A stretch of 64,000 nt of DNA from Tenacibaculum aiptasiae (GTDB lineage Bacteria; Bacteroidota; Bacteroidia; Flavobacteriales; Flavobacteriaceae). The position numbers and the translations under genes are program-made. The DNA lies in assembly GCF_008806755.1 (NCBI RefSeq), contig NZ_WAAU01000008.1, positions 310,530 through 374,529 on the forward strand. The letters run 5' to 3'. The notes beneath the pieces are model-generated. The model was not told where the DNA came from, made no database searches, and was given only the letters and a program-made list of their open reading frames with translations. This document shows positions 53,376 through 63,851 of the stretch, in pieces. Numbering within the stretch: position 1 is the first letter of the stretch; each line of letters begins with the position of its first letter.

Positions 53376-54410
53376 TTAACTTTTTGCTAAAATAGCTTTA
53401 TTGATTCTCTTTACCAAGCTTGGTCCTTCATAAATAAAACCTGTATAAATCTGAACTAAATCTGCACCAGCATCAAGTTTTTCTAAAGCATCTTTTTCTG
53501 AATGAATACCTCCTACTCCAATGATTGGAAATGCCTTATTTGAATTGTCTGCTAAATATTTTATAACTTTTGTACTTCTTTCTTTTACTGGCTGTCCACT
53601 CAAACCTCCATTACCAATTTCTTCCAATCGCTCTTTTGAGGCTTTTAGTCCTTCTCTATTTACAGAAGTATTTGAAGCTATAACTCCATCTATTTTAGTT
53701 TCAGCAACTAACTCTATAATTTCATCTAACTGTTGATTGTTCAAATCTGGAGCTATTTTTAATAATATAGGTCTTTGAACAGATTCTTGGTTGTTTAACT
53801 TTTGAACCTCCGTAATTAATTCTTTTAAATAATCTACATCATCTAATTTTGCATGACTTCCAACATTTGGACAACTCACATTTAACACAAAGTAATCTAC
53901 GTAAGGATGCAATCCTTTAAAGCACTCCACATAATCCTCTGTATAATCTTCTGGAGCTGTATTGGTATTTTTACCAATATTACCTCCAAGAATAATTTTC
54001 CCTTTGTTCTTTTTTAATTGCTCTATTGCAGTAGCTAATCCTTCATTATTAAACCCCATGCGATTAATAATTCCTTGGTCGTCTTTTAAACGAAACAATC
54101 GCTTTTTCGGATTCCCAGCCTGTCCTTTAGGAGTTACAGTTCCTATTTCTACAAATCCAAAACCAAAATCGGCTAACTCATTATACAACACTGCATTTTT
54201 ATCAAAACCAGCAGCAAGTCCTACAGGGTTTTTAAAAGTTAATCCAAATAGATTCCTTTCCAATTTTTTATCATTTACCTGATATAATCCTCTAAATAAA
54301 GAAGGAATAAATGGTATTTTAGATAAAAACTTTACCAATGAAAAAGTAAAATGATGAATCTTTTCTGGATCGAAAATAAAAAATATAGGACGTATGATTA
54401 ATTTATACAT
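53376..54410 (-). CDS. pyrD: Dihydroorotate dehydrogenase, class 2-like
   Basis: 344 residues with the N-terminal membrane-associated extension (about 1-45) of class 2 enzymes, then [22 protein letters not shown] (FMN region) and a C-terminal FMN phosphate site ([17 protein letters not shown]). Oxidation of dihydroorotate to orotate in pyrimidine synthesis uses a quinone (EC 1.3.5.2). The residue at the catalytic-base position reads NVSCPN, a cysteine where class 2 enzymes usually have serine; this deserves attention. It lies 6 bases after a TPR protein gene and 3 bases before the LysE gene. Confidence 0.93.
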   Translation of the reverse strand: MYKLIIRPIFFIFDPEKIHHFTFSLVKFLSKIPFIPSLFRGLYQVNDKKLERNLFGLTFKNPVGLAAGFDKNAVLYNELADFGFGFVEIGTVTPKGQAGNPKKRLFRLKDDQGIINRMGFNNEGLATAIEQLKKNKGKIILGGNIGKNTNTAPEDYTEDYVECFKGLHPYVDYFVLNVSCPNVGSHAKLDDVDYLKELITEVQKLNNQESVQRPILLKIAPDLNNQQLDEIIELVAETKIDGVIASNTSVNREGLKASKERLEEIGNGGLSGQPVKERSTKVIKYLADNSNKAFPIIGVGGIHSEKDALEKLDAGADLVQIYTGFIYEGPSLVKRINKAILAKS

Positions 54411-54416
54411 AAATGT

Positions 54417-55559
54417 TTATTTTGACCATTTTATAATTTCTTCCTTTTTTTGAAACTCTGGATAATTCTCTCCAAGAGTTTTAAATAATATATCTTTTGG
54501 TAACTCAAAATCATTTACCATAATATTTAAAATCTCAATAGCTTTTTTGACATTATTCGATTTAATATATAAAGATAGTAAACTATCATAAGCATCTAAA
54601 AAGTTCGGATATTCTTTGACTACTTCTTTAAATTTATCTTCTGATTTTTTATCTTCTGATTTTAAAAAATAAATATTACCTCTGATGAAATTTAGAAAAC
54701 TATCACCTCCTATTGCTTTATCTAAATTATCTACAGCTTGTAAAGCTTCATCATATTTTTCTCCTAATATATAACCATCAATAGAAACTAAATATAAGCT
54801 TACATCATTTGGAAATTGTTTTTCATAAGTCTCTATTGCTTTAGCGTATTTAACTTCATCTAAATCAGCTAGAGTTAACAAATTAGATAATTGAAAAATC
54901 TTTTTCTTTTTACCTTCTTCACTTAAAGTATTATATAAATCATGAGCTTCTTGTAACTTACCTTCTGATCTAAGATTTCTAATTTTTTGAATTTTCAATA
55001 AATCAGACATTGAATCATTATTGTTTCCTTTAGATAAACTTTTCAATAAGCCTCCTTTATACAAAACACCTTTATAGATAGATCCAAAAGTATCACTTAA
55101 ATATTCACCAGTTAACGATATATACGTATCAACTATCCTAATTTCTCCATCTATTTCTTTAATCAAATGTTTATGATAATTTAACCCGTTACCATATAGC
55201 CTAAATAATAAATAATACTCTCCTTCTTTATCTTTAACTATATTTAAATAATCATACGATGCATCTTTTTCAATCTCTTTTAAAACAATATTACCAAAAT
55301 CAAAACTAGCAGTAAAACCTTCATAAAAACTTTTATTAAAGTTTTTAACTTTTTTATTGTTTGATTCTATCAAAAACCTATCACATAGACTTTTTTTACT
55401 GTAAATCTTATTAAGATATTCTTTATTTGAATTTGTTAAAGTTTTATCTATTTTCATACCAATAGAATCTAACCTAACTTCAAATGATTCTTTTTCTTGA
55501 GCTTTTAGGAAAAAGCTAATTGTTATAAATAGGATGAATAAAATTTTCTTCTTTTGCAT
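54417..55559 (-). CDS. TPR-repeat secreted protein, function unknown
   Basis: 380 residues with a signal peptide (about 1-20; MQKKKILFILFITISFFLKA). The middle (about 55-155) is a beta-rich domain; the C-terminal half (about 195-370) has TPR-type helix pairs. It is 6 bases before pyrD on the same strand, after a terminator behind pheT. The function is not known. Confidence 0.6.
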   Translation of the reverse strand: MQKKKILFILFITISFFLKAQEKESFEVRLDSIGMKIDKTLTNSNKEYLNKIYSKKSLCDRFLIESNNKKVKNFNKSFYEGFTASFDFGNIVLKEIEKDASYDYLNIVKDKEGEYYLLFRLYGNGLNYHKHLIKEIDGEIRIVDTYISLTGEYLSDTFGSIYKGVLYKGGLLKSLSKGNNNDSMSDLLKIQKIRNLRSEGKLQEAHDLYNTLSEEGKKKKIFQLSNLLTLADLDEVKYAKAIETYEKQFPNDVSLYLVSIDGYILGEKYDEALQAVDNLDKAIGGDSFLNFIRGNIYFLKSEDKKSEDKFKEVVKEYPNFLDAYDSLLSLYIKSNNVKKAIEILNIMVNDFELPKDILFKTLGENYPEFQKKEEIIKWSK

Positions 55560-55577
55560 AATATATTTTTATAAAAA

Positions 55578-55600
55578 AAGCCCCAATACAATTGGAGCTT
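55578..55600 (-). terminator. Terminator of pheT
   Basis: AAGC-CCAAT on the left and ATTGG-GCTT on the right pair with one C/A mismatch. A run of seven A's on the plus strand gives the minus-strand T tract. Confidence 0.75.
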
Positions 55601-55605
55601 CTGAA

Positions 55606-58038
55606 TTATCTCAAAACAGCTTCTAAATTCTTTTCAAATGTTTGCTGTAATTTTTTCATGATTTTATCAATTTGCTTGTCAGCCAACGTTTTATTTTCGT
55701 CTTGTAAAACAAAACTTACTGCATATGATTTTTTACCTTCTGGTAATTTATCTCCTTCATATACATCAAATAAATCAACTTCTTTTAATAATTTCTTCTC
55801 TGATTGAAAAGCCAAATTATATAATTCTTTAAATTCTACTTTAGAGTCTAATAATAAAGCTAAATCACGTTTAACAGCTGGGAATTTTGGTAAATCAGTT
55901 ACTTTGATTTTCTTTTTCCCTACAAAAGTTAAAATGTTTTGCCAGTTAAAATCTGCAAATAACACTTCTTGTTTTATAGAAAATTCTTTCAAAATCCCTC
56001 TCTTAACAACTCCAAACTCTACTAGTTTAGTTTTCCCTAAACTTAATACGATACCTTCTGAGAATATATCAGTTTTTACTGGAGTTGTTTTTAATTTATC
56101 TAATCCTAAGCGACTTAAAATATTTGTTACAATTCCTTTTAAGTAAAAGAAATCTGAAGTTTGTGTTGCTGTTTTCCAGCTCTCTTTTGTTCTATTACCT
56201 GTAACAAATAATGTTAAATGCTTATCTTCTTGATATCCGCTTTCAAATTTATGATACGTTTTACCGAACTCATAAAATTTCAACGCGTTATTTTTTCTGT
56301 TAATATTGTAAGCAACAGATTCTAAACCACTAAATAATAATGATTGGCGCATTACCTTTAAATCATTACTCAATGGATTTAACATCTCTACATTATATGC
56401 AGGATTTAAATTCTCTGATAAATCAACATAATCAGCTTTAGTCAAAGAATTTGCCATTGTTTCATTAAATCCTAATGACGTTAATTGGTTTGCAACAATA
56501 TTTTCAATTTTTACCTCTTTATCACTATCAAAAGAAATAGAAGTATTTAATTTATGTGAAAACTCAACATTATTATATCCGTAAACTCTTAAAATTTCTT
56601 CAATAATATCTGCTTCACGCTGAACATCTACTCGATAAGATGGAATTGTTAATCCTAAACCTCCAGCAGTTTCACTGTTAATTTTTATCTCTAAAGATGC
56701 TAAGATATTTTTAATTGTTTCTTTTGGAATTTCCTGCCCTATTAATCTATAAGCATTTTCATACGATAAGAATACCTGAAAATCTTCAATCTTTTCTGGA
56801 TAAAAATCTAAAACATCTGATGACATTTTTCCACCAGCATATTCTTCAATTAATAAAGCTGCGCGTTTTAATGCATATTTTGTTAAATTAATATCTATTC
56901 CTCTTTCAAAACGGAAAGAAGCATCAGTATTTAATGCATGTCTCTTAGCTGTTTTACGAACAGAAACTGGGTTAAAATAAGCACTCTCTAAAAAAATAGT
57001 AGTAGTGTGCTCAGTTACTCCTGATTTGATTCCTCCAAAAACTCCACCAATACATAACGGATTGTCGTCAGCATCACAAATCATAATATCTTCAGAAGAC
57101 AATTCTCTTTCAACTTCATCTAAAGTAGTAAACTTTGTACCTTGTTCTAAAGTTTTAACAACTACTTTACTACCTTTAATTTTATTCGCATCAAAAGCAT
57201 GCAATGGCTGTCCTAATTCATGTAAAACATAGTTTGTAATATCTACTACATTATTCTTAGGAGCAATTCCTATTGCTTTTAATCTATTTTGAATCCATTC
57301 TGGAGATTCTTTTACTTCTATATCTGTAATTGTAATTCCACAATAACGAGGAACTAAATTTTTATCTTCTATTTCAATATCGATTTTTTGAGTACGCTCA
57401 TCAACGTGGAAATCTGATACTGAAGGTGAAATTAACTCTAAGTTTGTTCCTTGTTGAATTAATCCTGCGCGTAAATCACGAGCAACACCAAAATGGCTCA
57501 TTGCATCAGCACGATTTGGGGTTAATCCAATTTCAAAAACATAATCAGTTTCAATATTAAAAACCTCAGAACAAGGAGTTCCAGGAACTAAAGCTTCATC
57601 TAAAACCATAATTCCATCATGACCTTTACCTAAACCTAACTCGTCTTCGGCACAAATCATTCCATGACTCTCTTCTCCTCTAATTTTTCCTTTCTTTATT
57701 TTAAAGCCTTCACCTTTTTCATCATACAAGGTTGTTCCAACAGTAGCTACTGGTACTTTTTGTCCTGCATCTACATTTGGTGCTCCACAAACTATTTGTA
57801 CTGGATTACCATCTCCTAAATCAACAGTAGTAACTTTTAACTTATCTGCATTAGGATGTTTAATACATGTTTTAACTTCGCCTACAACAACTCCTTTTAA
57901 ACTTCCTTTTATGCTTTCAACAGTTTCAATTCCTTCTACTTCAAGACCTAAATCTGTTAATAATTCTCCTGTTTTTTCTGCTTCCCAGTCAGTTTGTAAA
58001 AATTGTCGTAACCAATTGTATGATATCTTCATAATCAA
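55606..58038 (-). CDS. pheT: Phenylalanine-tRNA ligase beta subunit
   Basis: 810 residues from MIMKISYNWL; the second ATG at 58032 (MKISYNWLRQFL) is the usual start. The N-terminal tRNA-binding domain shows HPNADKLKVTTVDLG (about 58-72), then the editing domain (CAEDELGLG...), the B5 domain (RVDVQREADIIEEILRVYGYNN) and the FDX-ACB anticodon domain at the end (KFPAVKRDLALLLD). It works with PheS, not in the window. The gene is followed by a terminator. Confidence 0.96.
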   Translation of the reverse strand: MIMKISYNWLRQFLQTDWEAEKTGELLTDLGLEVEGIETVESIKGSLKGVVVGEVKTCIKHPNADKLKVTTVDLGDGNPVQIVCGAPNVDAGQKVPVATVGTTLYDEKGEGFKIKKGKIRGEESHGMICAEDELGLGKGHDGIMVLDEALVPGTPCSEVFNIETDYVFEIGLTPNRADAMSHFGVARDLRAGLIQQGTNLELISPSVSDFHVDERTQKIDIEIEDKNLVPRYCGITITDIEVKESPEWIQNRLKAIGIAPKNNVVDITNYVLHELGQPLHAFDANKIKGSKVVVKTLEQGTKFTTLDEVERELSSEDIMICDADDNPLCIGGVFGGIKSGVTEHTTTIFLESAYFNPVSVRKTAKRHALNTDASFRFERGIDINLTKYALKRAALLIEEYAGGKMSSDVLDFYPEKIEDFQVFLSYENAYRLIGQEIPKETIKNILASLEIKINSETAGGLGLTIPSYRVDVQREADIIEEILRVYGYNNVEFSHKLNTSISFDSDKEVKIENIVANQLTSLGFNETMANSLTKADYVDLSENLNPAYNVEMLNPLSNDLKVMRQSLLFSGLESVAYNINRKNNALKFYEFGKTYHKFESGYQEDKHLTLFVTGNRTKESWKTATQTSDFFYLKGIVTNILSRLGLDKLKTTPVKTDIFSEGIVLSLGKTKLVEFGVVKRGILKEFSIKQEVLFADFNWQNILTFVGKKKIKVTDLPKFPAVKRDLALLLDSKVEFKELYNLAFQSEKKLLKEVDLFDVYEGDKLPEGKKSYAVSFVLQDENKTLADKQIDKIMKKLQQTFEKNLEAVLR

Positions 58039-58119
58039 TCTCTAATTTAAGCCCGCAAATTTACATAAATTTAAGGAATAAATCGAATTCCTTTTTCATA
58101 GCATTTACTTTACTGACTG

Positions 58120-58141
58120 TTAACATTTTGGTAACATTGGA
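58120..58141 (+). repeat. Upstream element shared by the two endonuclease genes, copy 1
   Basis: TTAACATTTTGGTAACAT (58120-58137) nearly matches TTAACATTTAGGTAACAT at 60869-60886. Both lie about 80 bases before the respective ATG, so they likely contain common promoter or binding sequence. Confidence 0.55.
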
Positions 58142-58202
58142 GCTTTTTAATTATTGTTTTTTTGCATCCCCCTCTTAAATTAAATAATCATAACTTTTTT
58201 AA

Positions 58203-60764
58203 ATGAAAAAATTATTACCCTTCATTTTGCTGATAGCTTCTATATCAGTATTTTCTCAAGTGCCTTCTTATTACAACGACGTTAATCTGAATCAATCAGG
58301 CACCTCTTTAAAAAATGCATTATCAACTAAAATAATTAGTACACATACAACAAATTTATCATACACTCCAGGTATTTGGAACGCTTTAAAACAATCTGAT
58401 TTAGATCCAAATAACAACTCTAAAGTAGTTTTAATATATGGTTACAGTGATACTGATGGAAATTATGTAACAGACAAAACTCGTAGTAAAGATGCAAATG
58501 GTGGTTCAGCTGGAACTCAATGGAACAGAGAGCATGTTTATCCTAAATCGCTAGGAAATCCTAATTTAGGAACTTCTGGTGCTGGTGCAGATGCACATCA
58601 TGTTAGACCAGCAGATATTTCTTTTAACTCTCAGAGAAGTAGTAAAAAATTTGTTGCTGGCTCAGGAAATGCTGGTGATGCATCTGGTGGATGGTATCCT
58701 GGTGACGAATGGAAAGGTGATGTAGCTCGTATGATGATGTATATGTATTTACGCTACGGAAACCAATGTTTACCAAGTAACGTAGCTATTGGTACAGCAA
58801 ACTCTTCAGATAGTAATATGATTAACCTATTATTACAATGGAATGCTGAAGACCCAGTATCTGACTTTGAAAAGCAACGTAACCCTATTATACAAGGGTT
58901 ACAAGGAAATCGTAATCCTTTTATAGATAACCCTGCTTTTGCTACTAAAATCTGGGGAGGTCCTCAAGCTGAAGATTTATTTGGAAATGGTGGTGGATCA
59001 TCAGACACACAAGCTCCAACTGCTCCTTCTAACTTAACTACTTCTAATGTCACTGAAAACTCTGTGAATTTATCGTGGAATGCTGCTACTGATAATGTTG
59101 GTGTAGTTGGTTATGATATTTATAATGGATCAGCAAAAATAAGTACAACAACAAATACTACTTATTCAGTTACTGGTTTAACTGCTGCAACAGCGTATTC
59201 TTTTTCTGTAAAAGCTAAAGATGCTGCAAATAATATTTCTACGGCTAGTAATAAAGTAAACATAACTACTTCTTCTACTCCATCTTCAGGAAATGCTTCT
59301 GATTTATTAATTTCTGAGTATGTTGAAGGTTCATCTAATAACAAAGCTTTAGAATTAGCTAACTATACTGGAACTACGATAAACTTATCTGGATATTCTT
59401 TAAAGAAAGCTTCTAACGGAGGCGGATGGACTAGTACTTTAAATTTAACTGGTCAGTTAACCAATGGAAAAGTATATGTAATTGCTCATAGTAGTGCAAC
59501 AACTTCTATTAAAAATAAAGCTCAATTAACCAATACTAGTGTTTTATCTTTTAATGGTAATGATGCTATCGGACTATTTAAAGGTAATACTTTAATAGAT
59601 TTAATTGGTAATCCAACTAGCTCATCTATTTTTGCTCAAGACAAAACTTTACAAAGAAAATCTACCATTACATCTCCTAACTCAAGTTATACCCCTTCTG
59701 AGTGGAATACTTTATCTAAAGATACTTTTAGTGGTTTAGGAAACCATACTATTGAAGGAGGAACTCCTCCTGATACTCAAGCTCCAACGGCTCCATCTAA
59801 TTTAGCTGTATCATCAGTAACACAAACTTCTGCAAACTTATCTTGGACTGCTGCTACTGATAATACTGCTGTAACTGGGTATGATATTTATAGAGGAACA
59901 ACCAAAATAGGAACAACTACAAATACTAGTTATCCAGTTACTGGACTAACAGCTGCAACTAATTACACATTTTCTGTAAAGGCTAAAGATGCTGCTGGTA
60001 ATATTTCTGCTTCTAGTAATGTAGTTGGTATTACTACCAAGTCTGTTACAGTTACTTACTGCGATTCTAAAGGAAATAATTCTAGTTACGAATACATAGA
60101 TAATGTTGCCATTGGTGGTATCTCAAATGCTACTTCTTCAAATTCAGGTTATGGAAACTTTACTTCTCAAACTGCTAATTTAAGCTACGGTAGCAATACA
60201 ATTATTGTTAGTGCTGGTTTTGCAAGTACCTCTTATACTGAGTTTTGGAAAGTATGGATTGACTTTAACAAAAACGGAACTTTTGAAAGCAATGAAGAAG
60301 TTGTAAGTGGTTCTTCTTCTAGTGCAGGAAATTTATCTTATAGTTTTACAGTTCCTTCTTCTGCATTATCAGGAAAAACAAGAATGCGTGTTTCTATGAA
60401 ATGGAACTCTGCTCCTACTCCTTGTGAAACAATCCCTTATGGAGAAGTTGAAGATTATTCCGTTAATATTGGTGTAAGTGCTAAAAACATTAATCAATCT
60501 ATTATAGCTGACGGAAAATTAGGTAATGAAGCTCCTATTTTTAGTGCCAATATATCACCAAACCCAGCTGTAAACTTTATAAAATTACAATTGGGTGATG
60601 ATAGAAATGCCAACTACAAAATAACCAATACTATAGGTCAAAAAGTATTATCTGGAAAAGTTAGTCATGCTACTATCAATATAGCTAATTTACAGAATGG
60701 ATTATATATTATTGAAGTAAATGATGGGCAACGTTCATTCACTAAAAAATTCATTAAAAAATAA
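58203..60764 (+). CDS. Secreted endonuclease I with FN3, lamin-tail and GEVED domains, T9SS cargo (copy 1)
   Basis: 853 residues. A signal peptide (1-19) is followed by endonuclease I (about 20-265: WNREHVYPKSL and GADAHHVRPADI), fibronectin III (about 269-356), a lamin-tail domain (about 367-518: LLISEYVEGSSNNKALELANYTG), a second fibronectin III (about 524-612), a GEVED domain (about 617-759: ETIPYGEVEDYSV) and a type IX sorting domain (about 774-853). It probably degrades DNA outside the cell for nutrients or matrix turnover. The paralog at 60947 has one more FN3. Confidence 0.93.
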   Translation: MKKLLPFILLIASISVFSQVPSYYNDVNLNQSGTSLKNALSTKIISTHTTNLSYTPGIWNALKQSDLDPNNNSKVVLIYGYSDTDGNYVTDKTRSKDANGGSAGTQWNREHVYPKSLGNPNLGTSGAGADAHHVRPADISFNSQRSSKKFVAGSGNAGDASGGWYPGDEWKGDVARMMMYMYLRYGNQCLPSNVAIGTANSSDSNMINLLLQWNAEDPVSDFEKQRNPIIQGLQGNRNPFIDNPAFATKIWGGPQAEDLFGNGGGSSDTQAPTAPSNLTTSNVTENSVNLSWNAATDNVGVVGYDIYNGSAKISTTTNTTYSVTGLTAATAYSFSVKAKDAANNISTASNKVNITTSSTPSSGNASDLLISEYVEGSSNNKALELANYTGTTINLSGYSLKKASNGGGWTSTLNLTGQLTNGKVYVIAHSSATTSIKNKAQLTNTSVLSFNGNDAIGLFKGNTLIDLIGNPTSSSIFAQDKTLQRKSTITSPNSSYTPSEWNTLSKDTFSGLGNHTIEGGTPPDTQAPTAPSNLAVSSVTQTSANLSWTAATDNTAVTGYDIYRGTTKIGTTTNTSYPVTGLTAATNYTFSVKAKDAAGNISASSNVVGITTKSVTVTYCDSKGNNSSYEYIDNVAIGGISNATSSNSGYGNFTSQTANLSYGSNTIIVSAGFASTSYTEFWKVWIDFNKNGTFESNEEVVSGSSSSAGNLSYSFTVPSSALSGKTRMRVSMKWNSAPTPCETIPYGEVEDYSVNIGVSAKNINQSIIADGKLGNEAPIFSANISPNPAVNFIKLQLGDDRNANYKITNTIGQKVLSGKVSHATINIANLQNGLYIIEVNDGQRSFTKKFIKK

Positions 60765-60786
60765 CTTTTCACCACTCAAAAAAATT

Positions 60787-60816
60787 AAAGTCTTGTCATG
60801 AAAATGACAAGACTTT
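60787..60816 (+). terminator. Terminator between the two endonuclease genes
   Basis: AAAGTCTTGTCAT (60787-60799) pairs perfectly with ATGACAAGACTTT (60804-60816) around GAAA. Confidence 0.92.
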
Positions 60817-60868
60817 TAACTATAAAATACGTTATTCTCAATAAAAACTGTTGATAACTTATTAATCT

Positions 60869-60914
60869 TTAACATTTAGGTAACATAGAAACATGTTAAA
60901 AAAGTGTTAATTTT
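60869..60914 (+). promoter_or_regulatory. Promoter region of the second endonuclease gene
   Basis: The shared upstream element occupies 60869-60886. TAATTTTG at 60907-60914 is an exact TAnnTTTG -7 box, about 33 bases before the ATG at 60947. The first copy has no equally clear -7 box. Confidence 0.65.
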
Positions 60915-60946
60915 GCCAAACCTAACATAACGTTAAATCCCAAACA

Positions 60947-63790
60947 ATGAAAAAACTATTACCCTTCGTTTTTCTGATAGCGTCGTTATCAGTTTTCTCC
61001 CAACAAATACCTTCTTATTATAATGATGTTAACTTAAACCAAACAGGTACTGCATTAAAAGATGCTTTAGCTGTTAAAATTATTGGTTCGCATACATCTA
61101 TTTTAAGTTACACACCAGGTGTTTGGAACGCATTAAAACAAACAGATCTAGATCCAACAGACAATACTAAAGTGGTATTGATTTATGGTTGGAATGATTC
61201 TGATTCTGATATTACTAACGATCGTACTCGTGGAAAAGATAACCACGGTGGAGGATCAGGAGTATGGAATCGTGAGCATGTATATTCAAAATCTTTAGCT
61301 AACCCTAACTTAGGAACAAGTGGTCCTGGTGCTGATGCACATAACTTAAGACCATGTGATGCTCAAAGAAACTCTTCACGTAGTAACCGTAAGTTTGCTG
61401 CTGGTTCAGGAAATTCTGGTGCTACCCCACAAGGTAACTGGTATCCAGGTGATGAATGGAAAGGTGATGTAGCTCGTATGATGATGTACATGTACTTGCG
61501 TTACGGTAACCAATCTTTGCCAACTGGTGTTGGTGTTGGTAACACTGTGGCTACAGATCCAAACATGATCGATTTATTCTTACAATGGAATGCTGAAGAT
61601 CCAGTATCGGATTTAGAAAAACAACGTAACCCAGTATTAGAACAATTACAAGGAAATCGTAATCCTTTTATAGATAATCCAGCTTTAGCAACTCAAATTT
61701 GGGGTGGTCCACAAGCGGAAGATTTATTTGGAAATGGTGGAAACACAGACACACAAGCACCAACGACTCCTTCTGGATTAGTAGCTTCGAATATTACACA
61801 GACAACTGTTGATTTAGCTTGGACTGCATCTACAGATAATACAGCTGTAACTGGTTATAATATCTATAACGGAAGTACACAAGTAGCTACATCAACAAGT
61901 ACAAGTACAACAGTTACTGGATTAACAGCTGGTACTTCATACAATTTTACTGTAAAAGCTTACGATGCAGCAGCTAATGTTTCTGCAGCAAGTAATGCTG
62001 TTAGTGTAACCACAACAAGCGGTGGTTCAGGTGGAAATGGAACTGCAACTGAATTATTATTCTCTGAGTATGTTGAAGGATCTTCTTATAACAAAGCTAT
62101 TGAAATAGCAAACTTTACTGGAGCAACAGTAGATTTAAGTGGATACTCTATTAAAAAAGCAACTAACGGTGGTGGTACATGGTCTAACACCTTAACATTA
62201 ACTGGTCAATTAAATAATGGTGATGTTTTTGTTATTGCACACAGTAGTGCTTCAACTACAGTAAAAAACAAAGCTCAATTAACTAATAGTTCAGTTATGA
62301 ACTTTAATGGTAATGATGCTGTAGCTTTATTTAAAGGAAGTACTCTAATTGATATCATTGGAGATCAAAACAATAGTGCTAACTTTGGAAAAGACCAAAC
62401 ATTCCAAAGAAAATCATCTGTAAAATCACCAAATACAACTTATACAACAGCTGAATGGAATACTTTAGCTAAAGATACATTTAGTGGATTAGGTAGTCAT
62501 ACTATCGATGGTGGTTCTTCTGCTGACACTACAGCTCCAAGTACACCTTCTAACTTAGTTACTTCAAACTTAACACAAACTACTGTAAATTTAGCATGGA
62601 CAGCTTCTACAGATAATGTTGGTGTTACTGGGTACGAGGTATATCAAAACGATTCAAAAATAGCAACTGTAACAACTGTATCTTATGCTGTAACTGGTTT
62701 ATCTGCCGATACCGCATATAACTATTCTATTAAAGCAATAGATGCTGCTGGTAATATTTCTACACTAAGTAACAAAGTATTTATTACAACATTATCAATT
62801 CCAGACACTACAGCTCCATCTGCTCCAAGTAGTTTAACAGCTTCAAACGTAACACAAACTTCTGTAAACTTAGCATGGACTGCCTCTACTGATAATGTGG
62901 GTGTAAGTGGTTATGATGTATTCAGAGGAAGTACTAAAATAACAACTGTAACTAGTACAAACTATACTGTTACAAACTTAACAGCAGCTACAAACTATAT
63001 TTTTTCTGTAAAAGCAAAAGATCAAGCTGGTAATATTTCTACTGCAAGTAATGTAATTGGAGTTACTACTAAATCTCCTACAATTACTTATTGTGATTCT
63101 AAAGGAAGTAATGTAAACTATGAATATATAGACAATGTAGCTATCGGTGGAGTTTCAAATGTAACATCTGCTAATGGAGGTTATGGTGACTTTACTTCAC
63201 AAACTGCTAACATTGCAGTAGGAAGTAATACAATTGTTGTAAGTGCTGGTTTTGCAAGTTCTTCTTATACTGAATATTGGAAGGTATGGATTGATTTTAA
63301 CCAAAATGGAACTTTTGAAACTTCTGAAGAAGTAGTTTCTGGTTCTTCTTCTAGTGCAGGAAACTTATCTTATAACTTTACTGTTCCTTCATCTGCTGCA
63401 TTAGGTACAACAAGAATGCGTGTTTCTATGAAATGGAATTCAGCACCTACTCCTTGTGAAACAATCCCTTATGGAGAAGTAGAAGACTATACAGTTAACA
63501 TTAGTAACTTTTCTAAATCTATGACCACTGTTCAAATTGATGGACAATTAGGTAATGAAGAGCCTATCTTTGATGCTAAGGTATACCCTAATCCATCTAC
63601 AGATTATATCGTATTAAAATTAGCTGATGGTAGAGATGCTAATTATAAAATTACAAATTATGTAGGTCAAACTGTAATGCAGGGTAAAATTGACAGACAA
63701 ATAGACATACGTGACTTAAATACAGGAATGTATATTATAGAAGTAAATGATAACCAAAGATCATTTACCAAGAAGTTTATGAAAAAGTAA
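60947..63790 (+). CDS. Secreted endonuclease I with three FN3, lamin-tail and GEVED domains, T9SS cargo (copy 2)
   Basis: 947 residues with the same order as copy 1, but with three fibronectin III domains: one before the lamin-tail domain (about 268-355) and two after it (about 528-614 and 619-708). The endonuclease domain has WNREHVYSKSL and GADAHNLRPCDA. Lamin tail is at about 365-524, GEVED at 713-853 (YGEVEDYTV), and the T9SS CTD at 871-947 ending FTKKFMKK. Many blocks are almost identical to copy 1, so it arose by tandem duplication. Confidence 0.93.
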   Translation: MKKLLPFVFLIASLSVFSQQIPSYYNDVNLNQTGTALKDALAVKIIGSHTSILSYTPGVWNALKQTDLDPTDNTKVVLIYGWNDSDSDITNDRTRGKDNHGGGSGVWNREHVYSKSLANPNLGTSGPGADAHNLRPCDAQRNSSRSNRKFAAGSGNSGATPQGNWYPGDEWKGDVARMMMYMYLRYGNQSLPTGVGVGNTVATDPNMIDLFLQWNAEDPVSDLEKQRNPVLEQLQGNRNPFIDNPALATQIWGGPQAEDLFGNGGNTDTQAPTTPSGLVASNITQTTVDLAWTASTDNTAVTGYNIYNGSTQVATSTSTSTTVTGLTAGTSYNFTVKAYDAAANVSAASNAVSVTTTSGGSGGNGTATELLFSEYVEGSSYNKAIEIANFTGATVDLSGYSIKKATNGGGTWSNTLTLTGQLNNGDVFVIAHSSASTTVKNKAQLTNSSVMNFNGNDAVALFKGSTLIDIIGDQNNSANFGKDQTFQRKSSVKSPNTTYTTAEWNTLAKDTFSGLGSHTIDGGSSADTTAPSTPSNLVTSNLTQTTVNLAWTASTDNVGVTGYEVYQNDSKIATVTTVSYAVTGLSADTAYNYSIKAIDAAGNISTLSNKVFITTLSIPDTTAPSAPSSLTASNVTQTSVNLAWTASTDNVGVSGYDVFRGSTKITTVTSTNYTVTNLTAATNYIFSVKAKDQAGNISTASNVIGVTTKSPTITYCDSKGSNVNYEYIDNVAIGGVSNVTSANGGYGDFTSQTANIAVGSNTIVVSAGFASSSYTEYWKVWIDFNQNGTFETSEEVVSGSSSSAGNLSYNFTVPSSAALGTTRMRVSMKWNSAPTPCETIPYGEVEDYTVNISNFSKSMTTVQIDGQLGNEEPIFDAKVYPNPSTDYIVLKLADGRDANYKITNYVGQTVMQGKIDRQIDIRDLNTGMYIIEVNDNQRSFTKKFMKK

Positions 63791-63812
63791 TTTGTTTAAT
63801 TATTTAATTTCG

Positions 63813-63844
63813 AAAAAGGCAGCTCTTCTATAGGCTGCCTTTTT
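63813..63844. terminator. Bidirectional terminator after the second endonuclease gene
   Basis: AAAAAGGCAGC (63813-63823) pairs with GCTGCCTTTTT (63834-63844). Confidence 0.9.
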
Positions 63845-63851
63845 ATTTTTA

